Source: Circinella minor (lineage: Eukaryota > Mucoromycota > Mucoromycetes > Mucorales > Lichtheimiaceae). Taken from it: 64,000 nt of DNA. A model generated the notes under the pieces. It searched no databases. It saw only the letters and a program-made list of their open reading frames with translations, and was not told the origin of the DNA. The stretch lies in assembly GCA_016758965.1 (NCBI GenBank), contig JAEPRB010000102.1, positions 62,001-126,000 of the forward strand. The letters run 5' to 3'. Below, piece by piece: positions 55,942 to 64,000 of this stretch. The stretch's first letter is position 1. Every line of letters begins with the position of its first letter. A program made the translations under genes and the position numbers.

Positions 55942-58029
55942 TTAGATAATAATAAACATGTAATAAGTAACAAGAGAAATAGAAATAAATAAAGAAGTAA
56001 TGGATGGTAATAAAATAAATGTTGTTGTTGTAGCAGAAGTAGTAGTAGTACCAGCCATTCGTAATGGATTTGTAAAATTGTAATTATTTTCATGGTTATA
56101 ACTATTATTAACCCCAAGAAAATCATCCACATCAAATGAATGATCAGCAATTATTGTAGTATGATATTCATCAAAATCTTGTCCTACCAATGCAACTGAT
56201 CCTTTAGGTAGTGTGATTTCACATTGATTCGGATCATTACACTTCACTTGATCAATTTCAATATCTCCTCGTAATAGACCATCTGAGACACCATGTAATG
56301 TTTGACCTGCCCATTGAATGACATGTTTTTCTTGTAAACTATCAGCCGTCAACCGTTTAACTTTGAGTATATTATTTTCATCACCGTTCTCATCATTGTT
56401 CCACCAAGATTCAGTAAAACTTGATTGTAAAGAAAACACTGCTTCCTCATCTGGATTCAAATTGATTAACACAATATATTTTAATGCCTGTTGATGAAAT
56501 ATAGCATAAGCAGCTCGTGAATCGGATGATACTTCGATATGGACTACTTGAGGTTTAGCATCGGATGGACCTAGTGCTTCTGCAGTTACTAAAGATCCAT
56601 AATAAATAGGATTGACAATCCAACTACCACCGACTTTGGACATTGGATTGTAATGAGATGTAGATCCACCCAATTGAAGTTCTACAGATGAAAATCCAAT
56701 CGAATAAAGGAATAATTGCCAATCAATGCTCCAAAGTGCTGAGACATAGGTATCTGATATTCCTTGAATACCTCGACAAGCTGCTGAATTGGTTTCACCC
56801 ATAATTAATTCTTTATTATTTTCAATAACGATTTTAGCTGGTTCTTCATACATTGTTCGAGGTAATGAAGTAATCCAAGAATGACTTGTAAAATCAGATA
56901 TATCACCCTTGGCAACACCGAAACATGCATTCGAACTATATTTTTGTACAGTGATTGAATTGATAAGATCTTTACTACGTTCAAAATAACCACTATCAAG
57001 CAAGTCTTGTAATTGCCAAGTACAGCAAATGACGCCACCTGTGAAAATGTTACGTCTTTTAGATGTAGTGCTACTTGTTGTTTTATCGTTATCATCAAAA
57101 TAATGATGTGATAATTGTGTTGCCCATGTCATCCATTCATTTGTATAATCTTCTATACCCCATTCTGTTTTTCGTACACCATGTTTTGCATAGAGATCAG
57201 GTTCATTTCCAATTTGAATTGAATAAAGTAGATTATCGTCTAATAAACTATCTACAGCTAATTTTCCTAATATTTGAGCACTCTCTGTATTACTGGCATC
57301 TTCAAAGTTTAAACCAATCATCCATTTCATGGGTACAATATGACTAATTTGTCGCATAGCATCAAATATTTGACTATGTACTTTAATATTAAAAGTAGTT
57401 GCGCCACTATTGGTTCTTGTTGCTTGTTCACCTGTTTTTGCTATCGGTGAATTTATTGATTCGTCCGAAATTGCAGCATCTTGAGAATTACCCCCTAACT
57501 ATAAAAATTATACAGAAAAAAAAAAAGAGAGAGAGAGACAGAGGTTTTGTATGTATGGTTAATAATAATACTTGTATAAGCAATTAACCACATGCTTTGT
57601 TATTATACGTATTCCATATGTGTGAACAATAATAGTAAAGAAGATAGGAAAAAAGTGAAGTTTCTTTCTTCATATATATTGTATATATATATTTACCCGT
57701 AACATTAAACTACCACGTCGATCTTGTATATTTCCAAGTAATTGTAAAAATCCGGTACTTTGTTTATTATTTGTTCTTGTACTAAATACATTAGTCCAAT
57801 GACTCATTTCAAGTGAAAAACCATGAGAATATGACGGAATTTGTATGCCTGATGCGGTGCTTGGGAGTTGTACAACATAAAAATCATTATCATTATTATT
57901 GTTATCATTAAAATTTTGTTCTTGAATACTTTTAATATTGGTTATCAAAAAAATTAATATTATGATAACAACGAATAATTGATTATTTAATTGTTGTTGT
58001 TGTTGTTGTCGTCGTTGTTGTTGTAACAT
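55942..58029 (-). CDS. GH79-family glycoside hydrolase (beta-glucuronidase/heparanase-like), GPI-type tail
   Basis: Exons 58029-57697 and 57498-55942 join in frame to 629 residues. After a poly-Gln start a hydrophobic segment (NQLFVVIIILIFLITNI) serves as signal or anchor. The (beta/alpha)8 domain shows YSHGFSLEMSHWTNVF, LMLRLGGNSQDAA, the acid/base site YSIQIGNEPDLYAKHG and the nucleophile region ELIMGETNSAACRG. A later beta domain includes SRAAYAIFHQQALKYIVLIN. The last ~25 residues are hydrophobic (TTFILLPSITSLFISISL and on) after a Ser/Thr stretch, as in a GPI-anchor signal. GH79 enzymes release glucuronic-acid residues. A fungal cell-surface enzyme acting on glucuronan-type wall polymers, which are typical of Mucoromycota, is an inference. 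Confidence 0.85.
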
Positions 58030-58658
58030 TATATAATAATACGTAATAAACAAACAAAAAAGAAAGAAAAAAGAACGTTCCCCTGGGTTTCTTTTCACTC
58101 TTTCATTAAAAGAAAAATGTTTAATAGTTTCCCCCTCGGTGTATTTTTTTTAAGAAGAAAAAAAAAACCTTATTATTCTTTTCAACGTAGGTCACGTGTA
58201 ATTATGATTTTAATTGAAAAATAATAGAGTCTAGGTCCTTTCTATTTATGTGAGAACATTTTTTTTTGTTTTTTTGAATAGTAATAATAAGTAATGAGTC
58301 GATGGATCTGATTGATAAAAAAAAAGTGTCTATTGATCTAAAATTATGTAAGATTGCATATTATATGAGAGATTGTGATGCAATACAACGTCTTTTATAG
58401 TATGAAAACTATGAATATATAAGTAGTAATGAGATCAATATAGAAAAAAAAAAAAATCAGCGTCAATTTTTACCCGTTGCGGAGCAATCGGACCCTAATT
58501 TTTTTCCTTTTTTTTTTTTTGGTAGAATGCATTTATGAAAAAAGGAAAACCTTGTTCCTTTTATAACTTAAATCCTTTTTATTCTTTCTTTCTTTTCTCT
58601 TCTTTTCTCTTTTTAAATAATAAACTCTTTTTAAAGAATACCATTTTTTTTTTAAAAA
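58030..58658. other. Intergenic between divergent GH79 and MFS genes
   Basis: AT-rich bidirectional promoter region with T/A runs and a pyrimidine-rich leader before 58659. No gene is seen. Confidence 0.5.
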
Positions 58659-60755
58659 ATGGGGAAAAAAGAAAAACCATTTCCTTCGAGACAATTGGCA
58701 ATCATTTGCATTTGTCGCTTTTCTGTAAGTTTTATTGTTTGGTCATTTGGAGTAAAACGATCGTTTTTACAGAAAAGAAAAAAACTAATTTCGAAATGAA
58801 CTTTTATATAATTTTTTTTTTTTTTTTCAGGAACCAATATGTTTTACAGTCATTTTTCCATTTATTTTATTTGTAAGTTATTTATTAAATCCGCACGTTT
58901 AGAAAAAATAAATAAATAAATAACAAATATTTATCTTGTAGATGATCCGTGATTTTAATTTAACAGATGAAGCACATCTTGGTTATTATGTTGGTTTTAT
59001 TACATCAGCTTTTGCTGTTACTCAACTTTTAACAGGTATTTTACATTCTTATTCTTATTCTTATTATTATTCATATTTATAATCATATATTAATATATAT
59101 ATATATATATATCTTAGGTATTCATTGGGGTATGTTATCTGATAGGATAGGTCGTCGACCTGTCATTCTTATGGGTTTAGTTGGTACTTTATCTAGTATT
59201 ATATTATTTGGTTTATCCACATCATTTACTTGGGCTTTATTATCTCGTAGTTTATGTGGTCTTTTGGTAAATATCTTTTTTTTTTTTTCGGTCCATATAC
59301 TCAAATAATTATATTAATTATGGAACTATTATTAGAATGGAAATGTAGGCGTTTTAAAAAGCATGGTATCTGAATTAACGATTGAACATTCACCCGAACA
59401 ACGAGCAAGAGCATTCTCTTTATTACCTTTAATGTTTGGTATTGGAAGTATTGTAGGTCCAATATTAGGTGGTTTATTATCTAATCCAGTTCAAACATAT
59501 CCAAGTTTATTTGGTCAAGGAGGTCCTTTGACTGATTTTTTTACTGAATTTCCTTATTTCTTACCATGTTTGGTATCTGGTTTAATTTGTGCTTTTGGTC
59601 TTATTTTTGGTTACTTTTTCCTTGAAGAAACATTAGCAAGTGCAATTCCAGCAACAACAATAAAGAAACCTATTAAAGTATTTCATGATCCTATTGAAGA
59701 ACAAGAACAAGAAGAAGAACGTCCATTATTAGAAAATAATCAATATAAACGACCCAATTATGAAAGTAATAATAATAATGATGAAATGGATCGATTATCA
59801 ACAACATCACCAACACCTACTTTACCTGATAAACCAACAACACCATCACTTCGTGAAGCTATTACACCTGCTGTCATTGCTATTTGTATTAGTTATGGAT
59901 TATTTTCTTTTCAAGCTATTTTTTATGATGGTAATCTTTTTTTTTTTTTTTGTTATTCATATCACATGAATAGAAATGATTTTTACTTATATACAACTTA
60001 TATATATATATATATATATAGAATTATTTCCAATTTGGACAGCTAGTAAAAGAGAACATGGTGGTCTTGGATTTCGAGCGGATGAAATTGGATTTTTATT
60101 AGCTTACTGTGGATGTGTGACCCTTGTTGTTCAATTATTTTTATTACCAAAATGGACAAAACGTTTTGGTCAATTAAGATTATTTCAAATTGTTTTATTT
60201 GGTTGTATCTTTTTATATTTTATTCAAGGATTTACTCGTTATTTATATGGTATACCTGATCCAACAACAGAAGATGGTCACAGTCAAACTAAATTTTGGG
60301 TTTGGATTGGATTAATTGTTACATCCACATTAAAAACTATGTTTCATACAAGTGCATTTACAAGTTGTACTATTTTAACAAATGATGCTGCGCCACGTTT
60401 AGATTGTCTTGGTGCAGTAAATGGATTTTCTCAATGTAAGTAATTTTTATAAATGAATGGGAGGATAATGAATATATACTAATAAATAAATTATTAAATA
60501 GGTTGTGCAAGTGGAATGAGAGCATTTGGACCAGCAACATGTGGTATAATTTGGTCAGCATCATTAGGAGCTGAATGGATTCCATATTCCATTCGAATTC
60601 ATATTTCATGGGTTATACTTTCAATTGTTGGAGCAATTACATTTTGGTCAACTACAAAATTAAATCCATTAGATTATGATACTTCAAAATTCTTTCCTAC
60701 AGAAGAACAAGTATTTCCTCCAGAAGATGAAGAAGAATTAAATCGTCGTGCTTAA
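58659..60755 (+). CDS. MFS transporter (DHA1-like, ZIFL/tetracycline-resistance-like fold)
   Basis: The multi-exon gene starts MGKKEKPFPSRQLAIICICR. Motif A is clear: GIHWGMLSDRIGRRPVILMG. Other helices include VGFITSAFAVTQLLT, GTLSSIILFGLSTSFTWALL, then motif-C-like PLMFGIGSIVGPILGGLLSN and FLPCLVSGLICAFGLIFGYF. A charged central loop of about 90 residues (EEQEQEEERPLLENNQ) follows, then six more helices. The C-terminus is acidic (PTEEQVFPPEDEEELNRRA). The layout fits fungal DHA1 members related to plant ZIFL transporters. The substrate (drug, metal chelate or metabolite) cannot be told. Confidence 0.88.
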
Positions 60756-61093
60756 CCAATTTTTTCTTTCTTTCTTTTCTATTTCATTCATATATAATTA
60801 ACATTAGCATCATTTATTTTTCATCTGTTTTTATTTTTTTGCATAATTATTATTTGAAGTATAAACAAATATATACCACATTTAAAACATAATAGAATTT
60901 TATTAAATTATTAAATAAATTATTTATTATTCCCCTTTAAAATCATGTTTGTACGTATAATAAGTACGTAATAAGAAAAATACGTAGTAATACAAGTATA
61001 TGATCAAAAAATACTTGGGTATAAAAAAGAAGGTTTTTTTTGTTTTGTTCGTTGTGTAAATAAAACCTTATATAAATACTTGGTGTAACTTTT
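60756..61093. other. Short intergenic spacer
   Basis: AT-rich 3' flanks of two convergent genes; TACGTA hexamers near 60960-60990. No gene is seen. Confidence 0.5.
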
Positions 61094-61417
61094 TTAACTT
61101 TTTGGTGGACTACGTGGGTTCCAGAACGTCCGGAGGTCCGGAGGTGGTATCTATAATATATACATGTATATATTTATAGTTAGATATGTATGTATTAACA
61201 ACCAATCATTGAAAGAAAAGTACTACATAACATATATATTTTCACCTTGGGTGGAACAACTGGAGGTGATGGTTGTGGAGGAGGAACAAAAACTTGCTGC
61301 GAATAAAGAGGTTGTATAATAAGATATGGTATTGGAATCGAGTAAGTATATGGAACTGTTATAACTTGCGGTTGAATATTTGAAGCTTGCATTTGTTTAC
61401 GTACGTAAATTCTTGGT
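61094..61417 (-). CDS. Small proline-rich protein (3' exons)
   Basis: Two exons join in frame across a GTGAAA...TTATAG intron: ~61417-61246 (RIYVRKQMQASNIQPQVITV, PYTYSIPIPYLIIQPLYSQQ, VFVPPPQPSPPVVPPK) and 61150-61094 (IPPPDLRTFWNPRSPPKS, stop). Proline continuity across the junction supports the splice. The frame opens at an acceptor (cgtag at 61422-61418) or at ATG 61392; an upstream first exon was not found. It could be a small SH3/WW-ligand or a cell-wall-associated peptide; no family is recognised. Confidence 0.5.
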
Positions 61418-62000
61418 CTACGTAATAAATAAATAAATAAGTTAACATTATTTTTTTTTTCATTTAAAAGAAAAAACAATTAAAGAAAATAAAATAAAAA
61501 CGTTTTGTTTATAAGAACTTGAACCCACACAAAAGAAAATAAAAAAGAAAGAAAGAAAGAAACCTGGAATCAAGTCAAGTGCATTGACGTTTTTTGAAGT
61601 TTTTTCCCGCCAACAAACCCCACATAAACAAACAAAAAATGGGTTTAAAAGAAAAGGGGGGGAAATTATGCATTAGTACATCGTGTAACGTTATGGTGCT
61701 AATCGCGTGTAACATGGCCCATGCGATTCGTACTACATAATTATAATAAGAAATGGGGCTTTTTTTCTTTTCTTATGATGTAACATTCCGTAAAATCATC
61801 ATCTGTGTTCTTTCCGAAAATCAATTAACAAAGATTGATTTTAGCAATTCTTCTTTCTACTTTGCTAAATAATTATATAGGATTTATTGATCTTGTCCCA
61901 ATTCATTCTTACTTCCTCTTCTCTCTTCATGCTCCGCTAAAAAAGATTTGGTCACAAGCTTTTTTTTTTTCATTTCTACCTATTTATCAATACGTATGTT

Positions 62001-62002
<2 letters not shown>

Positions 62003-62033
<31 letters not shown>
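62003..62033. repeat. Poly(A) run, 31 bases
   Basis: Uninterrupted A31 after ttgc; one of four homopolymers of 29-32 bases in the window. Confidence 0.9.
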
Positions 62034-62035
<2 letters not shown>

Positions 62036-62892
62036 AAAGGTGGGTCATACGTCAATACGTGCTGTTCTTTTTGCCAAGCCATTTAAAAACTTACTTTGTT
62101 ATCTTTTTTATTATTATAATTGAATTTTAATATATATATATATATAATCATAATCATTTACGTAATACTTTATTTCCTCATTCTATATATAAGATACGTA
62201 GCTATAATAATTAGTAAATTACTGCACTTGATTGGAGAAAAAAAATAACATTTACCTATTATTACGTATACCAGAGGAGAAACATAAAAAAGAAGTCTTG
62301 TATCAACATCTGACATTAATTAATTAAAATGTCAGATCCGTTAATATGTTCTAAGTTTATACGACTAATCGCCGCAGCTTAACGTTAACAATAATAACCA
62401 GGATTTTTCAGTAGATGAAACACAATAAACTACGTATGCCACAAGGGAAATGATAATAAAGAAGGTACGAAGGTAAAGTAGAGAACAAATAGACTACCTG
62501 ATAATTATAAATTTATATTTAGTTTTATTACGTATTACGTATTGTTCTGGACGGTATTTATATAAAAATAATATTTCTAAATAGGAATATGAAAACATTA
62601 ATATTATATTATGCAAAATGACATGATCGTTGTCATGATAAAAATAAGAAATAATGAAAATCAAAAATAAATAAAGTTAAAAACAGAATATAAATCAATA
62701 TGATCCACAAGTAGAGACAACGCATAAGGAACAAAAAGAATAAATTAAAGAGGATCTTTATAGTCTTTTACAAATGACATAAAAGGAAAGATATTAAAAA
62801 CGAGCGGAAACGACGGAGATGAACGATAATAAATGATATAAACAGAAATAGAAAATACAGCAGATGAAAGGGGATATACGGATGGTCGACAT

Positions 62893-62925
62893 CGGGTAAA
62901 TGCGCTAGGCAGAAATATTTACCCG
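62893..62925. other. 9-bp perfect hairpin at the start of a GC-rich island
   Basis: Stem cgggtaaat (62893-62901) pairs with atttacccg (62917-62925) around a 15-base loop. The following ~100 bases (cggcaacccggattcctggt onward to about 63020) are far GC-richer than the surroundings. It could be a structured RNA, a degraded element end, or a decayed transposon; no coding frame is seen. Confidence 0.5.
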
Positions 62926-63402
62926 CGGCAACCCGGATTCCTGGTTTGGGAATCGTCGCTTCAATGTCACATTGGCAGCTGACGCGGGCTCAGGAAAGAT
63001 ACCCGCTTCAGACACCACAAAAATCAAAAGGCTCTAATGACTTTATGGGTAGAGCGTTTGCCTAATTCGTTCCCTTGCTGAGTAGTTAAATGATAGAATC
63101 CGGTAGTTAAAGAGGTTTTGTTTTTATTGGCGCTACTTTTGTTTCATGGAACTTTTGCTTTATGCAACTTTATAATATATTGAGATTCGTTTTCATCACA
63201 TAGCAACATAATTCATTATTCAATTAATAATAATATTAGTAGTATACTGCTCAATATATGTACTTAAGATAATGATATAGTGACTTTAGATCTAATAACT
63301 TGCGAATTAAGATTGTATCAAAAGATCCATTTATTTATGTTTTAAAACAAATTGAGAACAACAAAATAAAACATATAATTTACTATTTAAAATCAATCTA
63401 TT

Positions 63403-64000
63403 TTAAACCAAGGCGATAGCAAAGAAACACTGGATATAGTTTATTTTTTTTACTAACACCATCTCGGCATGTAACCTATCTTCGGTCTTGATAATGTTCA
63501 TTGTATGAGCCATATTATCAATTTCAGCAAGGAACAGATTTCCGTTATCTGGAATAACTGCAACCGAAGTAAAATGATGACCAGTTCGAGCGAATGAATT
63601 CACTCTTCCTTGAATATAATATGTTTTATCATCAGAGAATTCAAGTGATGTTGGAAACGTCAACATTTCTTTTGCTCCTGTTGGTACAGATTCATCTCGA
63701 AGAAATATGTAGTGTGGCCAAGATACAATTTCATTTTCTCTTGTAGCAAGTGAGTTAAATGCTAAACATTTCCGTAACTTTGTCAATTTTAATTTATCAA
63801 GAATACACTTGGATAATTCTTTTGTTTTTTCTTGTTCGTCATAATCTTGAAAGCGTCGGTTAAGATCAGAAGGCTACTTCACATGAATTATAATTTGATT
63901 GTTATTTCTTTCATGGTGTTCCTGAATATGAAATGTATTACTTGTACAAGTAGTTCTGCATCTAACTCTTGCGCCAAAAGCTGCCTGCAACCCATCAGAC
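63403..64000 (-). CDS. Partial coding fragment at the right edge, possibly mobile-element derived
   Basis: On the minus strand a long coding-like reading enters from the right edge: SDGLQAAFGARVRCRTTCT, then after a TAG at 63876-63874 PSDLNRRFQDYDEQEKTKEL, LDKLKLTKLRKCLAFNSLAT, SWPHYIFLRDESVPTGAKEM, TYYIQGRVNSFARTGHHFTS, VAVIPDNGNLFLAEIDNMAH, ending at a stop at 63403. The TAG may lie in an intron: a possible GTTAGA donor follows GAR, with the acceptor gaagtag directly before PSD. YxxQGRVxxxxxTGHHFTxxxx recalls cysteine-protease-like (Ulp1/USP) segments of fungal transposon-associated proteins, from memory only. Intact gene or relic cannot be decided, as the 5' part is outside the window. Confidence 0.45.

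Larger units (their letters stand above)
61418..63402. other. Gene-poor stretch with poly(A), GC-rich island and hairpin
   Basis: Two kilobases without a supportable gene. It includes an A31 run (62003-62033) and several TTACGTA stretches. From about 62885 to 63020 there is a markedly GC-richer island beginning with a 9-bp perfect stem. At 63030-63110 a tRNA-like fragment (tatgggtagagcgtttgcc, later gatagaatccgg) lacks a complete cloverleaf. Confidence 0.5.

Noticed and set aside
63036..63112. tRNA-like sequence (gggtagagcgtttgcc ... gatagaatccgg)
   Set aside because: A- and B-box-like parts exist, but the D-stem and acceptor stem do not pair, so it is not called as a tRNA gene.

Overview
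The window looks like a chromosome piece from an early-diverging fungus, most likely Mucoromycota (Mucorales-like). The DNA is very AT-rich, with homopolymer A/T runs up to about 30 bases. Genes carry many short GT-AG introns, and the gene set is eukaryotic throughout. Two lineage-typical families support this: single-exon HET-like proteins and TPR/F-box/LRR proteins. The exact genus cannot be read from the sequence. I see no rRNA, no complete tRNA and no CRISPR array.

Layout. 1-6.5 kb: a partial gene at the left edge (-), a conserved fungal membrane protein (+), a small FHA protein with an acidic tail (-), homoserine dehydrogenase (+) and a Rho3-like GTPase (-). 6.8-12.1 kb: a near-perfect inverted repeat with arms of about 1.53 kb. 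Its 2.2 kb loop holds a decayed lineage-specific gene, a 20-23 bp degenerate minisatellite and short perfect palindromes. 12.4-19.5 kb: a GATA-finger protein, a TMEM198/TM7SF3-like membrane protein and an LEDGF/HDGF-like PWWP protein, all on the minus strand. 21.8-23.7 kb: an intronless HET-like gene. 24.5-29.2 kb: housekeeping genes, namely exosome RRP42, very-long-chain 3-oxoacyl-CoA reductase and urease accessory UreG. 33.1-40.3 kb: an AMSH-like JAMM deubiquitinase, an SLC49/FLVCR-like transporter and a secreted propeller-like protein. 42-47.2 kb: a head-to-head pair of TPR/F-box/LRR paralogues.

47.6-53.6 kb is the most unusual locus. One 27-exon gene encodes eleven tandem copies of an atypical C2H2-like finger (CPYxxC ... 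HIRxxH). Each finger sits on its own exon and is followed by its own short linker exon. Every one of the 26 introns I could place is phase 1, so each exon pair is a symmetric, frame-neutral cassette.

54-64 kb: UCHL5/UCH37 deubiquitinase, a GH79 glycoside hydrolase with a putative GPI tail, an MFS transporter, a small proline-rich ORF, a long gene-poor stretch with a GC-rich island and hairpin, and a truncated coding fragment at the right edge.

Most genes are unrelated housekeeping functions. Shared themes are ubiquitin handling (AMSH-like and UCHL5 proteases plus two F-box proteins) and expanded or fast-evolving recognition proteins (HET-like, F-box/LRR, finger array). All exon junctions were placed by eye from GT/AG signals, frame continuity and family resemblance; none has transcript support here.
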